DNA of 64,000 bases from Eumeta japonica. Its lineage: Eukaryota > Arthropoda > Insecta > Lepidoptera > Psychidae. The first letter of the stretch is position 1. Every line of letters begins with the position of its first letter. This document shows, piece by piece, positions 22,331 to 33,249 of this stretch. Position numbers and translations under genes: made by a program. The stretch lies in assembly GCA_005406025.1 (NCBI GenBank), contig BGZK01001617.1, positions 62,001-126,000 on the forward strand. The letters are read 5' to 3'. The notes beneath the pieces are model-generated. The model did not search any database. It saw only the letters and a list, made by a program, of their open reading frames with translations, and was not told the origin of the DNA.

Positions 22331-22945
22331 AAGATATGAGACAACAAATCTGACAAAAAAAAATTATGATTCTGTTCGTTATCAAAACATTATAGATAAT
22401 ACTATGAGAATATACACGTTATTACAAATGGAGTCAATATCCTCGAAGTGTGGATACATTTGGTACAACCTAATATATTGACGCCTGCGTCGGATAGCGC
22501 CACAGAAAAATATATTGTCCTCGCTAATTACACTTTACGTATGAGGAATGCGGTGACCGCGGACCACACGTTCGTGGGACTTTCTCCTAATTTCCGGGAG
22601 AAAAAGAACTTTTACTGCTGGTTATTGTATTGTGATTAATTATTTATTTATCAGCGTCACGAAGCTTGCACTTTACGAAAACCGAATTTTGAACTAATTG
22701 GTTTCTAATTTGCATGCAACGTTCAATACGGAAGCAAAATATTCCATTGGATGCAAAAAATAAGTAACAAAAAGTGATATATGATATGAGCGTCGGTGCA
22801 GACGACTGCAGCGAAAAATTTAACTCAAGACATCAATATACAATTACCGAAGAGATCAAAATACAAATCTTCGATCAAACAGTTTTAAACTGGCCATTTT
22901 TTAACTTTTATCGCTATATTGCATTAATTTGCTTTTAGATAAATT
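22331..22945. other. Unassigned DNA
   Basis: AT-rich, with a GC-richer stretch at 22480-22600 and a 63-codon plus frame of no recognisable family. Confidence 0.4.
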
Positions 22946-23140
22946 AATGGTGCGTTGGTTTCCTCTGTGCAGGCGTTCCCTTCGAACCGGAAGGTAATGG
23001 GTTCAATACTGACCGTGAGTGAATTGAGAGATGAGTTTTTAACTTAATTCAAATTGCACCTCAAGCTACATGCATCGATGACAACGATTGTTAGCACCCG
23101 CACTAGGCCAACAGGATAGGCTTAAGGTGCTGATCTTTAT
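22946..23140 (+). repeat. SINE-like repeat, copy J
   Basis: tcccttcgaaccggaaggt followed by gggttcaatactgacc looks like a decayed tRNA-type B-box region. cgatgacaacgattgttagc (23074-23093) parallels the acaacggtcgttagcagc block at 28290-28320. Confidence 0.5.
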
Positions 23141-23246
23141 ACATATAAAAAAATAATAATTTAATAATTGGAAATCGAAATTAATTCTCTTGTAAAAAAA
23201 TTGGTTTTCAAATATGCAAAAAGTTTCTTAGATGCGCTAATGCGTT

Positions 23247-23295
23247 TTCTCTATATGTAGAATACTATTTACTATAGTATTCTACATATAGAGAA
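23247..23295. other. Perfect 21-bp hairpin
   Basis: Arms 23247-23267 and 23275-23295 are exact reverse complements around a 7-nt loop (tttacta). Flanks do not extend the pairing. It could be a foldback transposon scar, a small-RNA precursor or a replication-slippage palindrome; no known miRNA seed was recognised. Confidence 0.85.
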
Positions 23296-23529
23296 TACTA
23301 ATTTCATATTTTTTCTCACCTGTAAAGCACTTCAAGCCATACAGCTGAATCCCCCCACGCTGATTTGTACACATTTGAAACTTGATTCGTTATTTTAGAG
23401 CCTAAAAAATCTTCATCGACTCGCAGTTATTGTGTATGAGTAGGTATATGTATAACTTGATTCCGATGAAGGTATTCTTCATCAAAATTAAGTTACAATC
23501 GATGTTACAAATAACATTTTTATCACTCC

Positions 23530-23720
23530 GATTCAGAAGCACTTTCCACTCACAACCTTATTCTAGATTGAAGTGCTTCTTGAGCTTCATGCACTCCCGC
23601 ATTGGCCCAGTGTGTGCTGGGGGTTGTTAACTATCGTCGCGCCATCGTCACCATAATGCGATGACAGCGCTCGGAACCCATGGCACGACCAGGTCTCCGA
23701 GGTATGGAGTAAATATAATA
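23530..23720 (+). repeat. Dispersed SINE-like repeat, copy E
   Basis: acaaccttattctagattga, then gtgcttct, matches copy H at 56242-56270 (acaatcttattccagattga, then ggggcttct). The end ggtctccgaggtatggag parallels gctctctgaggtacgg of copy C. Confidence 0.6.
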
Positions 23721-24346
23721 GATTAACACTGCCATCACCACCACTACTATCCTATATGTGAGTTAAGATCATTCATCGTTGCAAATCACCCGGACTAGCA
23801 TCTCCAATGCATGGCAGCGGATTATCTAACCTTTTTGAACACTTTATCGGTAAAACGACTAGGACAAACAGGTAAACTAACATTGAATCGATGCCATGCT
23901 TATACAGTTTTTGCTGCTTACACGCGGACAACCAAAGAAAAAAAAAAACGTTTTATTTAATTCACTCGATCGCAATCTACTGCTTATCGCAAACTTTCCA
24001 ATTCGGCAGGTTCAAACCTAATCTCTGATACCAAAACACTTGTGCCAACACGGAATGTTTGCACATGTACTATTTGCTGTATTTTTATGATAGCATCTGG
24101 TATTAATTTCAACAGTGCCTTGTTTGCTATCGACTAAATCCTTGTTTATACGTAAGTATGAAGATTTGACATAAGAGTGTTTCAAACTTGCTATTTGACA
24201 TATGAAGTATATTGATATAGAGAATTATTTTTTATCTAATGTTTAGTTAATCAATTCAGAAAAATAATTGAAGGACTTGATGATAAAATAATAATATAGA
24301 TGACGTGCCTTTGTTCAAGTTCCTAAAACCACTTATATTATGTTAA
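23721..24346. other. Unassigned DNA
   Basis: Nothing recognised beyond a short GC-richer run near 23790. Confidence 0.4.
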
Positions 24347-24400
24347 GGACTAGCTTTCTCGCGCGGCTCCTCCCGCGTCGACATAAAATCCTCATTTTGA
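24347..24400 (+). mobile_element. Transposon tail fragment, 'cgcggctcc-cccgcg' type
   Basis: tctcgcgcggctcctcccgc followed by gtcgacataaaatcc. It is similar in layout to 18484-18540 and 36017-36045. Confidence 0.4.
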
Positions 24401-24419
24401 AATCAAGATGATCTTGATC

Positions 24420-24930
24420 GTTATACCCTTTTCAATTCTGATACCGGTGCTGCTTCCGATGTCAATTTCTTTCAGTGACGATTCTGATGGCAGTCCCAAT
24501 TTTGATTGCGACTCCGGTCTTGATCTAACGAGACTCCCACTCCATTCTCAATTCAGGTTCTACTTTAAATTCTGATCTCTATACTGCTTTTTATTCCGAT
24601 TCCGGTCTTGATTCTCATTTTGAACCAATATTCGATTTTAATCTTTGTCTCATTCTCGATTTCGATCGCGGTCCCGATTTTAATTCCGACTCCTGTCTTG
24701 ATCTAACGAGACTTCGACTCCATTCTTGATTCAGGTCCTACTTTAAATTTTTATCTCAGTACTGCTTTTCATTCTGATTCCGGTCTTAATTCTCATTTTG
24801 ATCCCATACTCGATTTAATCTTTGTCTCATTCTCGATTTCGATCCCGGTCTCGACTTTCAATTCTATTTCTTGTCCCGCGTACAATTTCGTTCTGGTACC
24901 GGTCACGGTTCTGATTTAAACGAAGACTTA
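24420..24930. repeat. Degenerate minisatellite with 178-bp higher-order unit
   Basis: The whole segment is built from variants of a short motif (gattccggtc, gattctcatt, gattttaatt). Over it lies a longer period: 24493-24670 is repeated at 24671-24847, with long identical blocks such as cttgatctaacgagac and tttgtctcattctcgatttc, and a diverging third copy begins at 24848. Related motif islands occur near 35940, 45340 and 53250. Confidence 0.88.
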
Positions 24931-25799
24931 ACAAATGCTAGTAGTAACAAAATAAAATTTGGCTTATAGTACTTGGGGATGGACAGGTTTCTGTGAGTAA
25001 AACAATTTTTAAAATATTATTGGCAGAAATATAAAGATGTAGTCAAGTTTTTTTTTAACTTGTCGTTAATTGTAAGTTTGTCGTTCGCACGTCCAACATA
25101 TAGTTAGTTTCATAGCAACCGAGTGAATGGTTTAAGCACATAAAAAAACATATAAAATACACATAGCCATTTCGATTTTCCAAATAACATTTCAACCCTT
25201 ACTTTCTCCCTTTGAGTTACTTTTTCAAAAATGATACAAGTCATTATTTTTCATTTGTAATTAGTAGTTAATATATAATTTTTGGAGTCAATAGCTCAAA
25301 TTGTTTTATTTTTCTATGTAAAAATTTCAACTCTCATTTCGCCCCCTTCAAAGTTATTTAAAAAATAAGATGCAAAAATGTAAAGTTTCCAGTCTTATGT
25401 CACGACTTATGTGCTTTGAATCTACTAAATTAAGTTGACATTTGGTAAACATATCCAAGTCTTTGAAACAAACACAGAAGTGTAACGTAAATAAATGAAT
25501 TTTAAATATGTGGGACACTTTAGGAAGTAAATTGGAAAATAAAAAAGTTTTCAGCAAACTGTTCCATGTGACATAATAAATGATAGAGCTTATTGTGCGA
25601 GTCTTGAATATAATTTTTTTTATAACTTTAATGTTATTTAAGAAAATACATGAATATTGACCATTCTTTTTTTGTCTCCGAAACTACTGCTCCTAAGACT
25701 AAAAAAATTACAGTATTTTTTCATTTGTAGATTACAGGAAGACTTATAAGAAGTTTACAGATGGCTTCGTTTCAGTTTGTTTCAATAGACTGATTCCCA
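24931..25799. other. Unassigned AT-rich DNA
   Basis: No recognisable feature. Confidence 0.45.
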
Positions 25800-25960
25800 C
25801 CAAGTATATGAGTGCATATTTAGTGCGTGTCAGTTTATATTAGATTTTATCTATCAATGCTTAGAACAAATTGACACTCGCTAAGTAAACGAACGCTCGC
25901 ATACTAAGCGAGTGTTCGTCTATAGCGGGCTCTGCATTGTTATGGTGTAATATTAATTTT
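25740..25960. repeat. Probable dispersed repeat with nested inverted repeats
   Basis: tagtgcgtgtcagttta (25827) resembles the inverse of 11480-11502. Two competing stems occur at 25864-25914: acactcgct with agcgagtgt, and acgaacgctcgc with agcgagtgttcgt (one mismatch). I recall similar sequence from lepidopteran genomes. Confidence 0.45.
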
Positions 25961-26059
25961 AAGCCCAATTAAAATATCAGAGTACCCTCTGTCATCCGGT
26001 CTTAGTCGACGCATCCAAGCCTATACCACAAAACAGAACTCAATTCATACACAACGCGA

Positions 26060-26470
26060 TGCGATATAGAACATACCGTCTGTGCGTCTATTCGACATAG
26101 GCGAGCGCGGACGGCGCGGATAAATACACTAGCACAGCATCAGCGTATTACGTAATACGGCCTCGAACTTATCAACTTGGGCGGTTCAACTTTGCACGCG
26201 TACTAGAAAACTTCCTAATACACCTACCCGCTGTTATTATGGGACGATTACGTAGCGCGGGGAAACGGTAGAGGTCACGTGGAAGTCGTTGAAACGTTTG
26301 AAGGTAATGATGAACGCTTTTAGCTCGCTAAAAGCTGTATTACTGTACTAACGAGGGACGAGATCGTGTGACCACACGATGTATAGCGGGGTGACATACA
26401 GACCCCGATTGGAAATCGTAGTGAAGAATCTCACTTAACAGGAGTCTATGACGTCACGAAGTGGTTGGTC
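26060..26470. promoter_or_regulatory. Palindrome cluster with bZIP, E-box and CRE motifs
   Basis: A GC-richer patch. 26144-26159 is a perfect 16-bp palindrome centred on ATTACGTAAT (26147-26156), the PAR-bZIP/E4BP4-type consensus. A canonical E-box CACGTG lies at 26276-26281. Small hairpins lie at 26316-26335 (8-bp arms) and 26363-26380 (8-bp arms, 2-nt loop). TGACGTCA (CRE) lies at 26449-26456. No long frame is present. Candidate cis-regulatory module; inferred from motifs only. Confidence 0.35.
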
Positions 26471-26689
26471 GGTTTTTCCTTTGTGTTTATACGGTTTTCT
26501 ATTATGAGTAGAATTATGTTTCCGTATGTAAAGGATATTTAACTGTATAATACAATACTATACATTGAAACAATGTATTGATACGTAAAGGTTTTTCCTT
26601 GTAAAAAAATCATTATATTTCGTGAATTTTTTAATTAACCCATTTATGGAGCGTTTCCTTCCATAATGCTTTTATTTCAGATTAATGAG

Positions 26690-26890
26690 GGCATGAACTT
26701 TATGCCGTGTACGTACGTCCAGTGCGGGGCGAGAGCTGCTAAGTACTGATGGCCTAGTTGTCACTAACGCCACGAAATAAGTATAAAACTTATTTCGTGC
26801 CAACGGCCAGTGAACGTCCACGATCGACAGGTTAACGTGTTCTCTGAGTTGTGAAAGCGAGTGATTATTGTTTGACTGAAATTAAAAACC
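26690..26890 (+). repeat. Dispersed SINE-like repeat, copy G, with internal hairpin
   Basis: gatggcctagttgtcac, caacggccagtgaacg and gttaacgtgttctctgag follow the motif order of the family. A perfect 12-bp hairpin (26771-26782 with 26788-26799) sits inside it, possibly a secondary insertion. Confidence 0.55.
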
Positions 26891-26981
26891 GATCTCTTAA
26901 TTCGTCCACTCTACATCCACTCGTGGTAAGAAGTTTATCCTGCTATCTAGTGGTTCGAAGGCTTAATTGTTGACCACTAAG

Positions 26982-26989
26982 TGACGTCA
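26982..26989. promoter_or_regulatory. CRE palindrome TGACGTCA
   Basis: Part of gtgacgtcac, a 10-bp palindrome. One of four TGACGTCA in the window. Confidence 0.2.
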
Positions 26990-28169
26990 CCTATTCACAC
27001 TGATATGTAGTTAATTAGAATAGATATTTGAGTTAAAAAGTGTATTCGATATATTTTTAATAGAATCGGAATGAAGTATAAACAATTCAAATGAGAATAC
27101 ATTTGAAGCAGATAAATTTTAAAGTGTTCTACTGTCGTATTCGGTAATAACTTATCGAGTTCATATCGATAATATATCAATATTATTGTAGGACATGTGA
27201 TAATTAATGTGCTATTATAATTAGAAAAAATCTCCAAGATTTACACTTTTATAGACATATTATAAATTTAATCATTAGTGTAATTATAACAGTTATTGTT
27301 ATAAAAGATATACTTATTTTATTTATTGTAATAAGGAATTTGGAAGGAAATAAGCGGCCGTGAGCGTTACGTTTGTAATTGCAAGTAGTAAATATGTAAT
27401 ATTATATGAAATTTGTTGTAATTTTACATAAGAAAGAAATTTTGTCCCTGTGAGAATTTTAACGGTTTTGCAAGATTCAGTCAATTTTAATTGTAATTTT
27501 GTAACTATCGCTGAAATACTTATTAAGATATTTAAATAAAACATTAAAGCCATTAATTCTAAAGATTTGCTTTACATATATTAGACCATTACTAGTTACC
27601 TAAGTGAATAAGTAAAATAATTATACAGAAAAATATAATAACTAAATCGTCATTATTTTAGAACAAGAAATATTTTTTTTTACATTTATGATTCAATACG
27701 TAAAACCCAAATATTCTTAGAATACACGAATTTCTATTCTTCCTACATTAAAATAGTAATATTATTCCTTCAAGTTTCAATACTTGAATTTAAAATTTCT
27801 CTCGATCGCAACGAAATCGTTTTCCAATCGAGAACGAATTCGAAAAGTGTAGCGCCTTATCTACTCTTCAAAGTCGATGATGAGCAGGGGAGTGATAAGG
27901 AACGGAAATGATAAGCCAAACGGATATAAGAGAGCTCCGACACGCGATGCCATTTCACTTAATGCTAGCATTCGTTATTTATGTTAACCGAACCATGTTT
28001 TATGGTAATACGGCAACTGACGGGCCTTGTTTAATTACGGTTTTAGAATTCTGAATTAGGCATAGCAGCGTCTCTTTCATCGCTTTGTCGACGTCCACTT
28101 CGAGAAATCGGTTCGCTTTTTTGACAGATGTCACATAGATCGGCCGGTGTTAATGCCACAACGCCAATG
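26990..28169. other. Unassigned DNA
   Basis: AT-rich to 27780. 27790-28170 is moderately GC-richer with cgatcgcaacgaaatcg and gtcgacgtccacttcgag blocks but no open frame or repeat match. Confidence 0.4.
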
Positions 28170-28395
28170 TAAGTGTTAAACCTCTGAACCGGGAAGTACT
28201 AGAGTACAATACCGAGCGCGGGCAAATTGACGAAGGTTTTTTTTTAAGTCAAACTAACACGCTCCGTGCCTCGGAACGCACGTTAAGTCGTTCAACAACG
28301 GTCGTTAGCAGCTAGCAGCCCTTGTCCAACGCTGGGCGAACGTGGTGGGCTTAAAGTACGAGCCCTTCAATATGAAATAAAAGTAGGGAGCGTGC
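28170..28395. repeat. Dispersed SINE-like repeat, copy I
   Basis: gtgcctcggaacgcacgtta and acaacggtcgttagcagc are shared motifs of the family. gtccaacgctgggcgaacg, then gtggtgggctt, resembles a common lepidopteran SINE 3' part. Confidence 0.55.
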
Positions 28396-28404
28396 TAATA
28401 GATT

Positions 28405-28510
28405 CCCTACAATAGCAGTCGAGCGATGGTTGCGGAGTAGTAAGAGGCTTGTCGTTCAATCTAAGAGCATCGGGTTTAAGTCCTGACCGGAACGGTCGAA
28501 TTGTATATCT
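28405..28510 (+). mobile_element. tRNA-derived SINE head
   Basis: gatggttgcggagtag resembles a Pol III A-box, and gggtttaagtcctgacc (28471-28487) a B-box with two changes. There is no acceptor-stem pairing, so it is a SINE fragment and not a tRNA gene. Confidence 0.5.
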
Positions 28511-29929
28511 TATGATATGTCCTTGTTTATTTAATTTATAAATGGCAGTGTGCTACAGAAATAGACACTCATTACCACTTCGATATATTACTATTGTTAG
28601 GTCCGGTTTGTGTTTCTCCTCTGCATAAGCGTATCCCTCAGTAATCTCATACATTATAAAATACTATATAGAGTTCCAAAAATGCCCACATGGTCATGTG
28701 GTCGTGGTCTTTCCTTTTAGGCATCCTACAATATGACGACACTATCCCTAGTTCTCGATAGACGTTCGTAAATTTATGTATCAATGATTTTTTTTTGCAA
28801 CGTTGGTGATAAAATTTCTTGCAAATAAAAATTGAAAATTACCATAGAGTAAAATATACATAACATTTTCATTTATTTTTTTGATAAATCGTTAATATCT
28901 GATACTTTTTAAACACACTTTTAAATAAATAATCACTTTTAAGGTGAAGTTTGATTTCGTGAGAAGTAAACCTTTAAAAATAAATGTTTCGCGAGTTGTT
29001 TTATATTTTTATTTAAATATAATTTTTTAAAGAAAAAACTTTATCATATGTTTCGGGCCCCAGCTAAAAATACAATACTCAAAATTAAAATTATTTATAT
29101 TGTACCTATAATACATTATACCAATAATTATCATAATCGAACGTATGCAGTACGATTACAAAAGTGTAAATATTAGCAATTTTTCAATTATTTATTTAAT
29201 AAAAAAAAAATGTTGAATTTAATAAAACAATATTACAGCACGCATGCGAGCACATGTTTTCTGTTCAAAGAACTATGCACTAAGGCCGAAAAAGTGACCA
29301 TCTATTATCGTGATCATGACAGCGTAGCGCACAAAATTATGACGTTTTTGCGTTTGACGCTCGAGGTCCGGATAAACGACTACTTCGTTTTTTTCCAGTT
29401 TACTCGCTATTCTGAATAAAGTATGTATTAAGAAACTTCGCTTTAAAAAAAAAACATGGAATTTATAAAAGCAATAATTTTATGTAACATATTATTATAT
29501 ACATTTTGTTTAGCCTATATTTAATTTTATTAATAAAGTTACGGAATAAATGCGAGGAAACAATGATTTGTACAAGTGTTAAGTTTCAAGTTGGGATAAA
29601 CTTTGTAGCCACTTGTGAAAATCAGACGTGACATACAGACAAGACAAGTCCCATTATGGTGTTTCAGATGTGGAATGGCAAAACTGAAGAATAATCTATG
29701 TATAAATACTTGCGTACGGAGTAATATATTTAATGCTGTTGTACTTGCTTTTACATGTTCAAGATCTTGTACATGTAAAAACAATTACAACCTTTGATGA
29801 ACTTTTCTGTTCAAAAATATGAAAATAAATAATTGAAGTCATTACAAACAACCTCTGTTACGCTATCAACACGAAGTTTGGAAGACATATTTAACAAAAT
29901 GCCAAAGTTCTTAATAAAAAAAAATTGGG
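28511..29929. other. Unassigned AT-rich DNA
   Basis: About 1.4 kb. A 69-codon frame (29210-29419) and a 60-codon frame (29615-29797) lack family resemblance. Confidence 0.4.
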
Positions 29930-30275
29930 TGCATGTACAATGTACGCGCGTGAGAAGTTATGCTTCTTTGGCATCATTAAAAACAAGCCCAAACTCGATG
30001 GAGTTGCGTCGTTTAATTACGGAGTTCCTATGGCCACCTTTCAGCTCCATCATCAGACCCTGGTTACCATATAGTATCAAAGTACTCGTCAAGACAAATC
30101 AAACGAGCCCAAACTCTATCATTCGCTCGAATTCATATTCGAAGCGGGTAGCTTCGACCTTTTAATTTTGTGTCACACTGTTACACAATTTTGTGTTACA
30201 TAATCTTAAAATTTCACTCTCGTCATTTTTCCATAACGCGCCTAAAGAAGTATAATTTCAAAAAGCAGATGCGGT
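29930..30275 (+). repeat. Probable dispersed repeat
   Basis: tggccacctttcagctccat, catcagaccctggttacc, and then ctcgtcatttttccataacgc resemble, from memory, a repeat common in Lepidoptera. A 110-codon frame (29833-30165) passes through it and is probably incidental. Confidence 0.45.
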
Positions 30276-30471
30276 ATCGTACTGAAACTGCTATACACCG
30301 AGATCGAAAATGAAGGCCGAGCTCAGGATAGAAAGTTTAAAAGTACGTAATGTTTAAATTCAACACCCAATAAGCACTTAAAAGCACCTAATTGTGGCAT
30401 TTTTAAATGCGACTTCCGCGACTTTGTGTCGCTAACCCAACGGAGCTTCTATTAGCGATCTCGGCATTGCA

Positions 30472-30538
30472 ACACTTCCATTCTTAAACAGTACTTCCAC
30501 TTTTAAACAACACTTCCATTTTTAAACAACAGTTCCAT
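30472..30538. repeat. Tandem repeat, about 20-bp unit, 3.4 copies
   Basis: Units of acacttccattcttaaacag type at 30472-30491, 30492-30511 and 30512-30530, plus a partial unit. The motif ttccat recurs at 30533 and 30568. Confidence 0.8.
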
Positions 30539-30696
30539 AGAAATCCACTTCAGTGAAGTTCCATTCATATGGATAAAAGACGAGCAATCGACATGGAACC
30601 ATCCCACGACCACGACTCGTGCCTGGCTACAGATACTTTTTTTTTTTTGCATAATCACATCACAATCAAAGTAAACGACTCAAACGAGTCATCAAA

Positions 30697-30882
30697 ATGA
30701 TTGTGACCTTTGAGAGCGCCTACGACGCACTTGACGGAAGGCTGTTATTTTCTCATCAAAGCTGTTCGCTCTTTTTTGTCCCCAAAGTCGGGGCCGATTA
30801 CTTTAATATTGACCCGTTCGCCGGCCCTGGCCTTATTGCCGCCGAACGAAGGGCATTTTATGTTTTGTGCCCATTAAAGTGA
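30697..30882 (+). CDS. Hypothetical small ORF, 61 codons
   Basis: It sits in a GC-richer patch with coding-like codon usage. The translation MIVTFESAYDALDGRLLF, then a Cys/Phe stretch, then FVPKVGADYFNIDPFAG has no family I recognise and no signal peptide or membrane segment. The frame stays open for a few codons upstream of the ATG, so it could be part of an exon. Upstream, 30676-30690 carries gactc/gagtc inverted motifs. It may also be a repeat fragment. Confidence 0.15.
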   Translation: MIVTFESAYDALDGRLLFSHQSCSLFFVPKVGADYFNIDPFAGPGLIAAERRAFYVLCPLK

Positions 30883-31016
30883 TATATTGTTCAGTTATCG
30901 TCACGCATATGGTATTTATGGATAAGATGCCAAGAAAATCAGTCTTGCATTATCTTACTATAAATGTGAAGTGTGATTGCTTATACATACGTTAAATTTT
31001 GACTAATCGTACTTAT

Positions 31017-31535
<519 letters not shown>

Positions 31536-31649
31536 AGACATTGATGTTTGCCGCTTCATTCTTTTATGATTGCCGTCACTCGGCTTGCTCGCTCATTTGA
31601 TTCCGTGAGTATGAGTAAGTCGTGTAATATATTTTTATTGGGTTTTTCA

Positions 31650-31725
31650 AAATATCTCGCGGGCCGGATCAAATCTTACAGCGGGCCGAATGCGGCTCGC
31701 TGGCCGCTTATTACCCACATACGCT
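31650..31725 (+). mobile_element. hAT-like element end
   Basis: ctcgcgggccggatcaaatc followed by gcgggccgaatgcggctcg and gccgcttattacccac resembles the gcgggccg-rich ends of arthropod hAT transposons. No transposase and no clear 8-bp duplication were identified. Confidence 0.45.
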
Positions 31726-32635
31726 ACAGATGAAGCTACAGCTTCAATATAAAAAAATAATAATAATTTAGATGAACCTTAAAAATACATATTTTTCAAA
31801 TATTACTATTTAAATGAACTAGTCGAATTAATTAAATTTAATTAAATTATGTACCAGTTTCTTCACTACAACAATATGGATGTGTCACAAGCTCTAAATA
31901 CCGTCTTAATAAAATCATTTTGACATTGAACTAGAAGTTTTTCACAATACTGCAACAAACTTTCATATTTGACCAAATTAAAACAATTAAGCAATTGTCT
32001 GTTTCAACGCATGATGTCATAGTGTTAAGTCGATTAGTGTTTTATTTTAGGATTCATTTATTTATAATGAATCGTTAAATAAAAAATGTTCAGACATCGT
32101 ATGTAGTACAAATTTTCTATTTCAATTTTTTTCACGATCGCTTTTGATTGACTAAAATTAAAAACGACCGTTAAATTTATATTCCATTCATAAAACTTTG
32201 AAAATGTATGTCATTTACGCATTAACGAAAATATTATAATATATAATTATTTGTATATTACATTTTCATCACCTTTTATATTAATTATATAAATATTTCT
32301 TCTTATAAATTCTATCGATTAAAACAAAAGAAATTAAATTATAATATTATTACTTATGATTACAATATAAGTTGTTACAATTAATAAATCTTATAAAACT
32401 TTAGTACACGGTAATTTTAATTTACCATAGAATCGAAAGGTTACTCTTAATACAAAACTCAAAAATATCAATATTATTTCAGGCACACAATCGAGATAAA
32501 TTTATGTTTTAAGCATTATTTTTTTTATATCAACTGCGATCGATTTCAATTTGAACCATTTATGATGAAGGCCAATAAATCCTTTATATTGACACTAAAA
32601 AAAGGGTTTAACCGGTAAGCCTTCTAGTGGTTATT
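31726..32635. other. Unassigned AT-rich DNA
   Basis: No recognisable feature. Confidence 0.45.
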
Positions 32636-32639
32636 TAAA

Positions 32640-32760
32640 GTTCACACAAACAAACGCGCAACGCCGTAGACGAATAAACAAGTGCACGCACACTACACTA
32701 ATACATACACGCATACACACGCAAAGACATCCTCTCTCTCACACACACATACCTACACTT
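32640..32760. repeat. Imperfect CA-rich microsatellite
   Basis: Scattered cacaca, acacgca and ctctctct runs; no open frame. Confidence 0.7.
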
Positions 32761-32954
32761 TTCAGTAAGTAACATGCCCTCATGCCCGCACCACAATTAC
32801 CTGTTACTGAAAGAATAACAATCACTATTTAGGATCCCAAAACGCGCACGATGAATATATATACGCAATTTCCTGAAATTCCCTATAATCGGACCGAAAA
32901 TTACTAACTCCCTGAAATTATCGAAAAACATTTTGAAAAGTGAAGAAAAAATCG

Positions 32955-33006
32955 CTTTTTTTATCTTCTCACCGAGAATATTGTTCTCGGTGAGAAGTTA
33001 AAAAAG
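32955..33006. other. Strong hairpin, 23-bp stem with 1 mismatch
   Basis: The inner arms 32965-32978 (cttctcaccgagaa) and 32984-32997 are perfect complements around a 5-nt loop (tattg). Outer T and A tracts extend the stem to about 23 bp, with a possible further few pairs. The right outer arm overlaps the stop codon of the minus-strand ORF at 32998. Confidence 0.85.
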
Positions 33007-33243
33007 TGAAATTTTTTCGCCGACAGTAAAACCGTACTTTTTAAGCTTGCGTCGCATTACGAATCTACGGAGGTCACGCAGAGAATCCGAGAAGAACCAT
33101 CCCGCCACGATGGTTCCCTTTCGATTCGTCACCTGAGGGACCCTGTAAAGCCATCGCACCTTCGTCTCCGACGTAAAACACAATCCCGTCGGGAGGATGT
33201 GTAAACACAATGAGGTACACTTACACCGCAGCGCGTGCGTCAC
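32998..33243 (-). CDS. Hypothetical ORF, 81 codons, possible terminal exon
   Basis: A minus-strand frame in CpG-richer DNA with mixed, coding-like third positions, unlike AT-rich chance frames. Middle residues read ETKVRWLYRVPQVTNRKG and AGWFFSDSLRDLRRFV, and the basic end is MRRKLKKYGFTVGEKISLF. I do not recognise the family. The N-terminal 15 residues are Cys-rich and may lie outside a real exon. Immediately past the stop, transcripts would fold the hairpin of 32955-33006. It could be the last exon of an unseen gene or part of an unrecognised transposable element. Confidence 0.22.
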   Translation of the reverse strand: MTHALRCKCTSLCLHILPTGLCFTSETKVRWLYRVPQVTNRKGTIVAGWFFSDSLRDLRRFVMRRKLKKYGFTVGEKISLF

Positions 33244-33249
33244 CGCTCG

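Noticed and set aside
22946..23100. Possible tRNA gene (ggttcgaa-like B-box)
   Set aside because: No cloverleaf or acceptor stem; part of a SINE-like repeat.
23247..23295. Known insect microRNA precursor
   Set aside because: Arms do not match any conserved insect miRNA I know, and the perfect, short, loop-poor stem is atypical.
24420..24930. CRISPR-like array
   Set aside because: Repeats are degenerate and contiguous without unique spacers; eukaryotic context.
28405..28510. Possible tRNA gene
   Set aside because: A- and B-box-like motifs without pairing stems; better explained as a SINE head.
32955..33006. Histone mRNA 3' stem-loop
   Set aside because: Stem is far longer and lacks the conserved short stem sequence; no histone frame.
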